DNA of 64,000 nucleotides, taken from contig NZ_JAGMUO010000051.1 of NCBI RefSeq assembly GCF_019049325.1, positions 7,259 to 71,258 on the forward strand, given 5' to 3'. This document shows, piece after piece, positions 45,732 to 53,046 of this stretch (the stretch's first letter is position 1; every line of letters starts with the position of its first letter). This DNA is from Streptomyces sp. AC512_CC834 (lineage in GTDB: Bacteria > Actinomycetota > Actinomycetes > Streptomycetales > Streptomycetaceae). Made by a program: the position numbers and the translations under genes. The notes beneath the pieces were generated by a model that saw only the letters and a list, made by a program, of their open reading frames with translations, searched no databases and was not told the origin of the DNA.

Positions 45732-46376
45732 ATGTGTGACACCGAAGAAGAGGACGAGCGGCTCAAGTTGATCCGCCGATACGTCACGCCCGACCGGCGG
45801 TACCTCAAGGTCGGTGGCCCACTTCTCGGTATGAGCGGGCGCGCCCGCGCCAAGTTCCTGCGGAAGCTGGGCAAGGCTGCCGGTGAGATCAGTCCTGGTG
45901 AACTGGGCATGCTGCTCGACCGAGGATGGCGCGAGCGCAAGACGGCAGCCTGGCTCATCGCCGTTGCCGGCCGGACCGAGTACCGGGAACGTCTTGGCGA
46001 ACTCTTGCTCGCCAGCGAAGGGCCCTACGCGGGGCAGGCGTACTGCGTCGCTCTGGCCACCTTCGGCACCCCTGCCGACGCCGATCCCTTGATCGCTTAC
46101 CTTGACCGGTACCTACCTCGCCCGGACCTCTACTACGACCAGCCGGCCGCCCTCGGCGCGCTCTTGTTGCTCGACGCCAGACTCGGTGCTGATCACGCCG
46201 CGCGATTCCTCGCCCCGAACGGACTCTGGCAGCACTGGGTCGACGGGCCGCCCGGCAAGGAGCGCGACGCCCCCGACAGCTACCACGAGTTCATTGGCCA
46301 ACTCTGCTCTCTGGCTACTGACAGTGCCAAGTACTGCCCGACACGCATGCACGGTGTGATACCTCGCCGTGAGTAG
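45732..46376 (+). CDS. DUF6000 family protein
   Basis: A 214-aa soluble protein: MCDTEEEDERLKLIRRYVTP, RYLKVGGPLLGMSGRARAKF, LGMLLDRGWRERKTAAWLIA, FLASEGPYAGQAYC-like (LLASEGPYAGQAYCVALATF) and YLPRPDLYYDQPAALGALL. These motifs match the actinobacterial DUF6000 family, of unknown function, often near toxin-antitoxin-like genes. The chosen ATG starts the family homology; an upstream extension would run through the antitoxin remnant. Confidence 0.8.
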   Translation: MCDTEEEDERLKLIRRYVTPDRRYLKVGGPLLGMSGRARAKFLRKLGKAAGEISPGELGMLLDRGWRERKTAAWLIAVAGRTEYRERLGELLLASEGPYAGQAYCVALATFGTPADADPLIAYLDRYLPRPDLYYDQPAALGALLLLDARLGADHAARFLAPNGLWQHWVDGPPGKERDAPDSYHEFIGQLCSLATDSAKYCPTRMHGVIPRRE

Positions 46377-46465
46377 CCACCACCACACCATGCCGGCGGA
46401 TGGGACACGGGTGGCGGCAGTACAACAGAACCTGCCAGGGTGCATGCTCCGGGTGGGCTGGTGGG

Positions 46466-46867
46466 TCAGAGAGAGATGATGCGGACCTGGTTGCCGCAGA
46501 GCTTGGTCATGTCGTCGCTGTCGGACGTCAGCAGGGCGACGGGTTTCGGCTGGCGGAGCGCGACCTCGGCGACCGTGGCGTCGATGGCGTACTTGTGCCC
46601 GTGCAGCCCGGCTCCTTTGAGGAGTTCCGCTGCCGCTTTGGCTGCCTGCTCGGTGACCGGTTCTACCTTGATACGGGACAGGGCCCAGTTCAGGCGGGGG
46701 ATGTTGGCACGGGCATGGCTGACTTCCACGATGGTGTTCGCCCCGATCACCAGGTCGGCTCCCATGTCGTGGAAGACCTGCAACATCGCGAGGAGCTTGC
46801 GGTCCTGCGTGATCCAGGAGGAGAGCCCTTCCGAGGCCAGAACGACGGTTTCGACGCGCTCGCTCAC
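46466..46867 (-). CDS. vapC: VapC-like PIN domain toxin, first catalytic Asp replaced
   Basis: A 133-aa PIN-fold protein: VVLASEGLSSW at the start, VIGANTIVEVSHARA (conserved Glu region), HGHKYAIDATVAEVAL (acidic Asp near 104) and VALLTSDSDDM (Asp near 116). Actinobacterial relatives read VLDSEGLS at the start, with the Asp binding metal; here the codon is gcc (Ala), one base from gac (Asp). RNase activity may therefore be lost. The GTG start overlaps the antitoxin stop by 4 bp. Confidence 0.82.
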   Translation of the reverse strand: MSERVETVVLASEGLSSWITQDRKLLAMLQVFHDMGADLVIGANTIVEVSHARANIPRLNWALSRIKVEPVTEQAAKAAAELLKGAGLHGHKYAIDATVAEVALRQPKPVALLTSDSDDMTKLCGNQVRIISL

Positions 46868-47112
46868 GCGGCGTCCGCGTCCTTGGCGGAGCCGGTAGTG
46901 CCGAAAATCTTCGCGTGGGCCTCGGCGAGTTCCTCGTCGCTGAAGTTTCCGTGCTCTTCCTCGTGCCGACGGAGGTCGTCACCCAGAAGCTGGTGCCGGA
47001 TCTGGCGGGCCACAGCTTCCGCCACGTAGCCGGAGACGTTGTCCGTGAGCTTGCGGAGCTCCGCCACCTGATCGCTGGGGAGCGTGACGGTGATGCGAGT
47101 CGTTGAGGACAT
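46864..47112 (-). CDS. vapB: VapB-like ribbon-helix-helix antitoxin
   Basis: An 82-aa protein: STTRITVTLPSDQVAELRKL is the beta strand and helix A of an RHH/CopG fold, followed by YVAEAVARQIRHQLLGDD and an acidic tail EEEHGNFSDEELAEAHAKIF that would bind the toxin. It lies first in the operon, as usual for VapBC. A perfect palindrome just upstream of the ATG is its likely operator. Confidence 0.87.
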   Translation of the reverse strand: MSSTTRITVTLPSDQVAELRKLTDNVSGYVAEAVARQIRHQLLGDDLRRHEEEHGNFSDEELAEAHAKIFGTTGSAKDADAA

Positions 47113-47116
47113 ACAG

Positions 47117-47138
47117 CAAGCATACTTGAGTATGCTTG
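47117..47138. promoter_or_regulatory. Palindromic operator of vapBC
   Basis: caagcatact-tg-agtatgcttg: perfect 10-bp arms with a 2-bp spacer, starting 5 bp upstream of the vapB ATG. It is AT-rich relative to its surroundings and so probably also the -10 region. RHH antitoxins bind such sites. Confidence 0.85.
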
Positions 47139-47291
47139 CACGGGCTTGCGTATTGCCGCCGATCGCCACTCTCCGTGACGCCGACCTCGCAATGTGGTCC
47201 CGCTTCGGTCTCGACGAGCGGTGCGAACCTGTAGGAACCGCCCTGTCGAGCAATCCCGGACGGCCCAGGGGCGCCGCTTCGGGGCGGGTGA

Positions 47292-47606
47292 TCAGCCGGG
47301 CACATGCCATTCATCGAGGCGGATCTTCACCTGACGGTTGTGGTCCGCGTGCCAGATCACCTCACCGGCGACGGTGGCGCCCAAAGCAGGCAGCTCCATG
47401 TGGTGAGGCATGGCGGTGACCTCAGCAAGGCCGACTGCGTTCGGCACGCCGTCGAGGAGGAGGAAGACGCCGAACGGCTGTCGGCCGATGACCCGTCCGC
47501 CGACATGAGATCCAAGGGGCAGGGCGGAGACTGTTACGGGCCAGCTCCGGTCCATGACATCCGAGGCCGGCACCAGGGAGCGCTCCGGCCAACTGAACTC
47601 AGGCAT
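47292..47606 (-). CDS. Small S1-like (OB fold) protein
   Basis: A 104-aa protein. LGSHVGGRVIGRQPFGVFLL, GVPNAVGLAEVTAMPHHMEL and LGATVAGEVIWHADHNRQVK, ending IRLDEWHVPG, follow the strand pattern of S1 RNA-binding domains. It probably binds RNA or is a ribosome-associated orphan. The start ATG 47606 lacks a clear RBS, so the N-terminus is uncertain. The neighbours give no functional hint. Confidence 0.7.
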   Translation of the reverse strand: MPEFSWPERSLVPASDVMDRSWPVTVSALPLGSHVGGRVIGRQPFGVFLLLDGVPNAVGLAEVTAMPHHMELPALGATVAGEVIWHADHNRQVKIRLDEWHVPG

Positions 47607-47641
47607 TGGCCAACTATGTTCCGGACCGTGGCCGTTGTCGC

Positions 47642-48577
47642 TCAGCCTGCCTGTGCCTCGTCCGCCAGTGCGGCGAGGTCGATGGTTTCTTCGGACGGTG
47701 GCGCCTCGACGGTCACCGGCTGGTTGACGTCGAGGAATGTGATGGTCATGTCGAGGGGATCGCCGTCGATGAGCTCGAGCGGCTTGCCCTCGGTGCCGCC
47801 CCGTGTCGCGTACGTATCGGCCCGCATGCGGAACCGCTTGGTGTGGTTGTCGGCGCCGATCCACAGATCCATGGTGAGCGTGCCTTCGACACGCAGAGCC
47901 GTGAACTGGCCAAGACTGTCGTTCTGGCGCTCGCGAGCCGCCTTGTCGGTAGCAGCGGCGCGGACGGCGCGTATGCCCTTACTGGTGATCGTTCCTCTGT
48001 AGTGAGTGGTCCGGGTGCTGTCGATCGTCTCCGTCCCGACCTTCCGCACGTCCTTGGAGGCCGTCAGCATCGCCGACTGCACGGCCGGGCTGCCTTCGAG
48101 CTGACGTGGCAGCAATCCGTAGGAATTGTTGTCCACCGCGTCACGGCCCCACACGGCCGGCGCGGCGCTGAACCAGCTCGCGCCCTTCAACATCTCGGAG
48201 TTGACGGCATCCCCCCGGACGTACATCACCTCGTCGACGAACCGGACTTCCAGCCGGCTGTCTTCACCCTGGTCGGTCACGTTCATCTTCATACTCATGG
48301 TCAGGGGCGCCGTGCTCATGGACGCCTCGGCCGTCACCCTGCCCTGCTCCGGCACGGTGCCGGTTACCCGGTAATGAAGCGACGTGATGCCCTCGGAGCC
48401 CGTCGCCGCCTTCGCCACGGCCGTTGCGGGCGGCACCCCGGGCGAACCCTCATTCACGGACGCGGAGTCGCTCGCCGCCTCCTCTCCGCAGGCAACCGCT
48501 CCTCCAGTGAGCAGCACGACGGCGAACGCCGCGCTCGTCACCCTGCGCGATATCCGACCATGCGATGGATTCCTCAC
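47642..48577 (-). CDS. LppX/LprG-like secreted lipoprotein
   Basis: A 311-aa protein with GTG start and aggggggaa RBS. The signal RRVTSAAFAVVLLTGGAVAC ends in lipobox AVAC near residue 27. The mature part has the LolA/LppX-like pattern: LHYRVTGTVPEQGRVTAEA, SRLEVRFVDEVMYVRG, TRTTHYRGTI, DLWIGADNHTKRFRM and a DPLDMTITFLDVNQPVTVEA end. Relatives bind or move lipids to the cell envelope. The specific ligand is unknown. Confidence 0.82.
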   Translation of the reverse strand: MRNPSHGRISRRVTSAAFAVVLLTGGAVACGEEAASDSASVNEGSPGVPPATAVAKAATGSEGITSLHYRVTGTVPEQGRVTAEASMSTAPLTMSMKMNVTDQGEDSRLEVRFVDEVMYVRGDAVNSEMLKGASWFSAAPAVWGRDAVDNNSYGLLPRQLEGSPAVQSAMLTASKDVRKVGTETIDSTRTTHYRGTITSKGIRAVRAAATDKAARERQNDSLGQFTALRVEGTLTMDLWIGADNHTKRFRMRADTYATRGGTEGKPLELIDGDPLDMTITFLDVNQPVTVEAPPSEETIDLAALADEAQAG

Positions 48578-48869
48578 AATTCCCCCCTGGGAAGCAGATC
48601 GGCTGACCCGAGCCACGCTGTGAGCGTATCCCGGTACGCGTCCTGTGATCTGCGGCGCTCTGTGAGTCAACCTGGAGGGATGGGATGGTCAGGGGCAGTG
48701 TGGCCGTGCGCCTGGCGGTCGACGTTGGCCGTCATGGTTGGCCACTGTCGCGTGACCTCGGGCAGCCCAGAGACGGCCCATCCGGGACCTCGGGCTTCGC
48801 CATCTCGCGTTGTCAGTGGGGACGGCTACGGTGCACCCGTCAACGAAGGGCACACCCTGGGGAGGGGCT

Positions 48870-49577
48870 TTGGGAGCCAAGACGGGCTTTCTGGTGTACG
48901 CCGACGGCGACGTACCGAGGCTGCTGCGAGAAGTGGGCCCGGCGGACCTCGTACGCACGGCCGGCATGATGCGGCTGCTCTACCCGGGCTGGGAGACAGA
49001 GGAGAGCGAGGGCTCGACGCTCTGGGACGGCGTATACCCCCCGGAGGGGACGGCGTACGCGGCGAGCTGGCCCGGCCTCGATGTCATCGGCGACCAGAGA
49101 GTGATGATCGACTTTCCTTCCCAGCTCCCGGAACACCTCGTGGCGGCGAGCATCGGGCGGCGGCTCGTGCTGCACGCCATGCACAGCGTCGTGGACTGGC
49201 TCGCGTTCGCAGTGTGGGAGGACGGCCGACTCGTCCGCTCTCTGAGCCTGTCCCCGGACAGCGGCATCATCGAGAACATCGGCGAACCAATGACCTTCGA
49301 GCTGCCCTACTGGGCCGGAGACCGTCCGGCCGACGTCATTCCTTGGCCGGACGACGACGAAGAGCCGTACCCACTGCCGTTCCACCCCTTGGAACTGGGC
49401 GAAGACGCACTGCGCGCGCTCTGCGGCTTCGTACTGGAGGGCCGCCCCGAGCCGGACGACGTCGACACGGACAACATCCGCCTGCACGGCTTCCGGGTCC
49501 GGGACCCGCACGGCGGCCGGAGGCGTCTTTCGACATGTGGATCTCCTAGTGACCAGAGACCCAGGTGCCAACGATGA
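48870..49577 (+). CDS. DUF6928 family protein
   Basis: A 235-aa protein. The family start GAKTGFLVYADGDVPRLLRE is reached from a TTG at 48870 that follows ggagggg; a GTG at 48810 would add 20 residues. IGRRLVLHAMHSVVDWLAFA and LPFHPLELGEDALRALCGFV are further conserved parts. The C-terminal 25 residues look unlike the family, suggesting a recently lost stop. The function is unknown. It is convergent with the GntR gene, 34 bp apart. Confidence 0.78.
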   Translation: MGAKTGFLVYADGDVPRLLREVGPADLVRTAGMMRLLYPGWETEESEGSTLWDGVYPPEGTAYAASWPGLDVIGDQRVMIDFPSQLPEHLVAASIGRRLVLHAMHSVVDWLAFAVWEDGRLVRSLSLSPDSGIIENIGEPMTFELPYWAGDRPADVIPWPDDDEEPYPLPFHPLELGEDALRALCGFVLEGRPEPDDVDTDNIRLHGFRVRDPHGGRRRLSTCGSPSDQRPRCQR

Positions 49578-49611
49578 CCGTCAGTTTTGGAGCCGGTCAC
49601 GACCGCCGGGT

Positions 49612-50370
49612 TCAAGCGCCGAATTCGTACTCCAGGATGTACGAAGCGGCGTCCAGCGTCATTTCGTTGATCTCGACGGGGCGGCCTTCGTCCGTGTATG
49701 CGGTGCGGCAGACGAGGATGGCCGGGGTGCCCGCGGACATGCTCAACTGGGCCACCTCGTCCTTCGACGGCATGCGCGAGCGGATCTCTTCGCGGAAGTG
49801 CACCGGCTTGTAGCCGAGTTCGGCCAGCCTGGCGTACGTCCCGCCCTGTCCGGTGTCCTCCTGGGTGATCGCGGACCCGGCGACCAGGGACGTGGACAGG
49901 TAGCTCGTCGAGAGCAAGACGGGCTTGCCGTCCAGGACGAAGCGCCGACGCCGCACGCACACCGTCTCCTCGTCGGCCAGGTCCAGGACCGCGCCGATGC
50001 CGTCGGGCGCTGGTTCCTCGGACACGGTGACCCGGTCCACCTCGAGTGAGCGGTTCTCGATGTCGGCCGACCAGATGGAACGGCCGTTGCCCCATTGCCG
50101 TTGGGACAGACGCTGGATGCCCCGGCGCCGAAGCGGACGGAACTCCCGGACGAACACGCCGGCTCCCTTGCGAGCTTCGGCAACGCCTTCGTCCCGCAGG
50201 ACGCTCAGAGCCTGGCGGACCGTCATGCGGGCCACGCCGTGCGTGGCCATGAGGTCGTTTTCTCCCGGGAGTCGATCACCGGGACCGTACTCGCCCGACT
50301 GGATCGCCTCGCGCAGCGTGTCCGCGATCCGCTGGTACTTGGGGCGCCGGTCGTCTCCGGTGTTGGCCAT
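49612..50370 (-). CDS. GntR/HutC family regulator with UTRA domain
   Basis: A 252-aa protein. N-terminal winged helix (8-75): YQRIADTLREAIQSGEYGPG, LPGENDLMATHGVARMTVRQ and ALSVLRDEGVAEARKGAG. C-terminal UTRA ligand domain (95-250): DLADEETVCVRRRRFVLDG, TYARLAELGYKPVHFREEI, PAILVCRTAYTDEGRPVEI. Upstream lie three TCTAGA-centred palindromes, so it probably controls itself and the divergent small-ORF/ATPase genes. The effector is unknown. Confidence 0.92.
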   Translation of the reverse strand: MANTGDDRRPKYQRIADTLREAIQSGEYGPGDRLPGENDLMATHGVARMTVRQALSVLRDEGVAEARKGAGVFVREFRPLRRRGIQRLSQRQWGNGRSIWSADIENRSLEVDRVTVSEEPAPDGIGAVLDLADEETVCVRRRRFVLDGKPVLLSTSYLSTSLVAGSAITQEDTGQGGTYARLAELGYKPVHFREEIRSRMPSKDEVAQLSMSAGTPAILVCRTAYTDEGRPVEINEMTLDAASYILEYEFGA

Positions 50371-50391
50371 CCCGTCAGCCTCCTCTTCTTC

Positions 50392-50520
50392 TCTAGACAC
50401 CTTAGGCCACAGGTCGGGGGTTCGCTCGCTGCGAGTAGCCGCCCCGCTCTGCCAAGAGGCGCTTTTCTCAAACGACTTGACGTCTCTAGAGACGTTGGCC
50501 ACAGTTCATGTCTAGAGATG
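50392..50520. promoter_or_regulatory. Three TCTAGA-centred GntR operator candidates
   Basis: tctaga occurs at 50392-50397; a 16-bp perfect palindrome acgtctctagagacgt at 50480-50495; and catgtctagagatg at 50507-50520. HutC-type GntR proteins bind short palindromes of this kind. They lie between the divergent GntR gene and the small-ORF operon. Confidence 0.75.
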
Positions 50521-50554
50521 TTGCGGGAACGGTCTTCAAGATGAGGGGTGCTGT

Positions 50555-50695
50555 ATGGCGTCGTACGGGATCGACCATTCCGCTGCTGTGGTGTCAGCGG
50601 CGAGAACGACGACTTCAAAGCTCGTCAGCGCGGACAGACGGGAGCTCCGCAGTCGGAAGCGGCGTCGCCTCCACTGCGGCGGGAGTAGGTACTGA
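50555..50695 (+). CDS. Small basic peptide (46 aa), first in an overlapping ORF chain
   Basis: ATG 50555 follows gagggg by 8 bp. The peptide MASYGIDHSAAVVSAARTTT ends in a very basic stretch RRELRSRKRRRLHCGGSRY. Its stop TGA shares a base with the next ATG (TGATG), which indicates coupled translation. Not a known family. It may be a regulatory leader or a nucleic-acid-binding peptide. Confidence 0.5.
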   Translation: MASYGIDHSAAVVSAARTTTSKLVSADRRELRSRKRRRLHCGGSRY

Positions 50696-50751
50696 TGGCC
50701 TACACGATCGACCGCTTTCCGTGTGAGGGTCACCACGTCTCGGCGCGATGA
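50695..50751 (+). CDS. 18-aa ORF bridging two genes
   Basis: MAYTIDRFPCEGHHVSAR, starting in the TGATG junction and ending in ATGA with the ATPase gene. It has an RBS-like gggag 9 bp upstream. It is either a coupling leader peptide or the split N-terminus of the ATPase after a frameshift. Confidence 0.4.
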   Translation: MAYTIDRFPCEGHHVSAR

Positions 50752-51134
50752 CCCTGCACCCCGTCACCGAGTCCGTGCCCCGGGCTCGGCGCTGGTTCCG
50801 GAAGTTCCTCTCTCCCTACCAGCCGACCTGTTCGGTCGACGACTGTGCCTTGTTGCTCTCGGAACTGGTGACCAACGCCGTCGTCCACGGCAAGTCGGAT
50901 ACGCCCTGGCTCGTCCGGGTGGAGTGGTTCCGTGTGACGACCTCGCTCCGGGTCGAAGTACACAATCCGGGACTCCCGGAGAGCGTGCGACTGAGGTGCC
51001 CCGACGCCGACGACGCGCACGGACGCGGATTACTGCTGGTCGACTCCATCGCCGACTCATGGCACTCCGGTCCCAGCCGCTTCGGCGGAACGGTGGTCTC
51101 CTTCGAGATGGCCGACGCCTGGCCGCCCTCCTGA
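50748..51134 (+). CDS. RsbW-like anti-sigma ATPase (HATPase_c_2)
   Basis: A 128-aa protein of the GHKL fold: ARRWFRKFLSPYQPTCSVDD, LLLSELVTNAVVHGKSDTPW (N box), VEVHNPGLPESV (G1-like) and HGRGLLLVDSIADSW (G2-like), ending in GGTVVSFEM. This single-domain form is very common in Streptomyces, where most are orphan anti-sigma-like kinases. Its ATG overlaps the upstream 18-aa ORF. A hairpin follows 45 bp after the stop. Confidence 0.9.
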   Translation: MTLHPVTESVPRARRWFRKFLSPYQPTCSVDDCALLLSELVTNAVVHGKSDTPWLVRVEWFRVTTSLRVEVHNPGLPESVRLRCPDADDAHGRGLLLVDSIADSWHSGPSRFGGTVVSFEMADAWPPS

Positions 51135-51179
51135 TACGACCAAGCGTCCACGTGCCGGTCCGCGGACGACCCCTGAGCA

Positions 51180-51228
51180 CCAGTAAGCCCCCGCCCCGCG
51201 AAGCAACCGCAGGACAGGGGCTTACTGG
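51180..51228. terminator. Hairpin, probable original terminator of gpm
   Basis: ccagtaagcccc/ggggcttactgg: perfect 12-bp arms around 25 nt. It lies 8 bp outside the left attachment site. Joining the two chromosomal sides puts it just after the gpm stop, convergent with the ATPase gene, so it should have terminated gpm before insertion (inference). Confidence 0.75.
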
Positions 51229-51235
51229 GCGTACG

Positions 51236-51255
51236 TCTACTTCTTCTTGCCCTGG
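51236..51255. other. Attachment site, left (attL)
   Basis: tctacttcttcttgccctgg, an exact 20-bp copy of 59295-59314, which is the 3' end and stop codon of gpm. On this side it is not part of a gene. Confidence 0.9.
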
Positions 51256-51363
51256 GTTTCGACCGCCCGTGATTCGGCCCTGGTCAGTGAGACGTGCACC
51301 TCAACTGACCTGGGGTTGGTCGGTCGTTGGTGGTCGTTGCCTGTCGTTGCTTGTTGACCTCGG

Positions 51364-51381
51364 AGGTTCCAGACAGGTTCC
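51364..51381. repeat. Paired AGGTTCC repeats near attL (possible integrase arm sites)
   Basis: aggttcc at 51364-51370 and 51375-51381, 11 bp apart. The same pair with the same 11-bp spacing occurs at 59217 and 59228 near attR. In a circular form both pairs would flank the core site. Confidence 0.6.
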
Positions 51382-51439
51382 GGGCCCTGGCTCGCTCATG
51401 GCCTACGGCGAACGAGGCGCCATCCGCCTTCCCGACCAC

Positions 51440-51673
51440 TCAGGTATCTGTCTGAACGGCCCGGTATGCCTCGTACTGAGCCCAGGCACGTTCGAGCGTC
51501 TCGATAGCCGCGTCGATGGCGCCGCACTCTTCGAGGTAGTCAAGCTGGCCCTGCCTTCCCTTACGTGAGGGCCAGTCAGGGTCAGCGGAGACGTCCCGCG
51601 CGAGATCCCCAATGGCATTGCGCTGATCGGCGTGGGTCTTCAACCATGTGGTGAAGCTCTTCGGCTTGGGCAT
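51440..51673 (-). CDS. YozE SAM-like small protein
   Basis: A 77-aa helical protein: MPKPKSFTTWLKTHADQRNA, IGDLARDVSADPDWPSRKGR and LDYLEECGAIDAAIETLERA, ending WAQYEAY. Order and aromatic positions match the YozE_SAM_like fold (F..WL, DLA.D...DP.WP, YLE..GA, A...AW..Y). It is common in mobile actinobacterial DNA; its function is unknown. It is the first gene inside attL, pointing outward. Confidence 0.75.
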   Translation of the reverse strand: MPKPKSFTTWLKTHADQRNAIGDLARDVSADPDWPSRKGRQGQLDYLEECGAIDAAIETLERAWAQYEAYRAVQTDT

Positions 51674-51893
51674 GCCAGCATCCTTCCGTCGTCGTGTCCG
51701 GGCTAACCCATGGGCTCGACCCAGCTCGGAAACCAGGAGACCCCTACTCAACGTGGCCTGCGGGCCTCCCCTTCGAGAAGGAAGGGCAAGGAGGAGCGGC
51801 CTACGGCCGCGAGTCTCTCGGCTCGCTCCGCTCGCGCGCCGGCCGCTACTCGAAGCAGGCCCGGTGCGCGGCTACACCGGTTGTGTGCACGCG

Positions 51894-51936
51894 AGGATGG
51901 CAATCCAGGCGCCCCGCCCCCCTGGATTGCCATCCT
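51894..51936. repeat. Perfect 16-bp inverted repeat
   Basis: aggatggcaatccagg and cctggattgccatcct flank an 11-nt C-rich spacer. No T-run follows, so it is not a typical terminator; a nicking or initiation structure is possible. Confidence 0.85.
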
Positions 51937-52102
51937 GGGGTCTTCCAAGGGGTCAGACGGCCTCCCTGCGCAGCCATCACGGGCCCCTGCCGCTCCCGGC
52001 GTGGTTACGACGGCTCTTCAGGTGGGGAGGCGGCCGTACAGACCACGCGACTCTCCCTTGAAGAGCTCCCCATCCTCTTCTCCTAGAGAGTTGAGGGAAA
52101 AC

Positions 52103-52288
52103 AGCGTCCGCAGCGTCCGCCGGACCTTTCGGACCCTCTCTGACCTGCACCGTTCCTGTGGACGCTAAACAAACTGTTTAGCGTCCGCCAGCGTCCGCAG
52201 CGTCCGGTCACCACGCGTTACTAAGAGCCTCTTTGGGCAGGTCAGGGAGGCTCTTAGTGGGCGAGGGGTTGCGGACGCTGCGGACGCT
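52103..52288. repeat. Iteron array 1: eight copies of AGCGTCCRC-type 9-mer
   Basis: Forward copies at 52103, 52112, 52180, 52190 and 52199 (last base changed); reverse copies at 52158, 52271 and 52280. At its centre is a perfect 12-bp inverted repeat ggacgctaaaca/tgtttagcgtcc (52160-52186) that holds a short AT-rich core. The same 9-mer recurs at 57169-57280. Confidence 0.85.
52220..52258. repeat. Perfect 12-bp inverted repeat inside iteron array 1
   Basis: actaagagcctc and gaggctcttagt around a 15-nt loop. Confidence 0.8.
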
Positions 52289-52304
52289 AACCTCTCCAGA
52301 AGAC

Positions 52305-52336
52305 GAAGAGACCACCCCGCGCGGGGTGGTCTCTTC
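52305..52336. terminator. 32-bp perfect palindrome, bidirectional terminator-like
   Basis: gaagagaccaccccgc/gcggggtggtctcttc with no spacer, between the iterons and the end of the kinase gene. It looks like a strong transcription block isolating the iteron region. Confidence 0.75.
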
Positions 52337-52359
52337 AGTGGGTGACGAGGGGCGCGGAA

Positions 52360-52396
52360 GCAAGAGGAGCAGCGGCGGCGGGGGTGCTCCTCTTGC
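52360..52396. terminator. Hairpin downstream of the kinase gene
   Basis: gcaagaggagca/tgctcctcttgc, perfect 12-bp arms around 13 nt, about 90 bp after the kinase stop. On the minus strand it could terminate the GntR-kinase operon. Confidence 0.65.
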
Positions 52397-52482
52397 CTGT
52401 TCGCGAGCGGCGAGCGGTCCGGCCGGTTGACGCGCGCGAGCGAAGCGAGCTGCCAGTGGGAGGCGCGGCGTGGCCGCTCCTT

Positions 52483-53046
52483 CTATCCCCTGCTCTGCTG
52501 AGCCTCCTCGTTCAACGCTTTCAGCACCGACTCGGGGTCGCCGTTGTACACAAGGTGCGGTTCGCCCTGCTCCGGGGGTATAAAACGGGATCGGTAGCGA
52601 ATCAGGTCGCTTTCGGTGAAGTAGATCGAGTTCGGATCGGCCGCATGCCGAGCATTGCGCTTGCTCACGCGGGCCCAGAGTTCTTCGTGGCTTGCTTCCA
52701 GGTAGACGAGCGCCGTGCTCGCGTCGGCACCGGTCGCGACTGACCGCCAACGAGCGCGGTCGTCCGGCGTCCAAAACCCGTGGTCAACCACAACGTCGTG
52801 GCCGGACCGGAGTTGCTCGCGGAGTTCTTCGGCGGTCTCTTCGAGAACAGGACGTTCGAGGGTCGGGAAGACCCCTCGAGGGAAATCGACCCCATACACG
52901 CCATGTCGGTGAAACATCTCCTCGTCTGGGCAAAGCCTCACGAAACCACGAGCCGTGAGCGCACGGGAAAGCGTCGTCTTACCTGATCCCGGAAGCCCTG
53001 CCATCAGGACACAGAGTGGCTGGGAGGCATTGTCGGCCGCTGCCAT
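52483..53046 (-). CDS. P-loop kinase (zeta-toxin/polynucleotide-kinase-like AAA)
   Basis: A 187-aa NTPase: LCVLMAGLPGSGKTTLSRAL (Walker A near residue 18), VRLCPDEEMFHRHGVYG, DVVVDHGFWTPDDRARWR (Walker B-like) and WARVSKRNARHA (lid with Arg). This is the predicted-kinase group related to zeta toxins and to chloramphenicol-phosphotransferase-like enzymes. The ATG at 53046 forms TAATG with the GntR stop; an ATG at 53073 would overlap by 28 bp. Possible roles are a toxin, a resistance kinase or a nucleotide kinase. Confidence 0.82.
   Translation of the reverse strand: MAAADNASQPLCVLMAGLPGSGKTTLSRALTARGFVRLCPDEEMFHRHGVYGVDFPRGVFPTLERPVLEETAEELREQLRSGHDVVVDHGFWTPDDRARWRSVATGADASTALVYLEASHEELWARVSKRNARHAADPNSIYFTESDLIRYRSRFIPPEQGEPHLVYNGDPESVLKALNEEAQQSRG

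Larger units (their letters stand above)
51674..52482. other. Structured noncoding region of the element
   Basis: About 800 bp with no supportable gene but many perfect inverted repeats (51894-51936, 52160-52186, 52220-52258, 52305-52336, 52360-52396) and an iteron array (52103-52288). This density suggests a cis-acting region for replication or transfer. Part of it may serve as terminators for the leftward kinase operon. Confidence 0.7.

Noticed and set aside
51710..52168. Possible 152-aa gene in the element
   Set aside because: The frame is Ser/Arg/Pro-rich without an RBS and crosses perfect inverted repeats and iterons; the region reads as noncoding.
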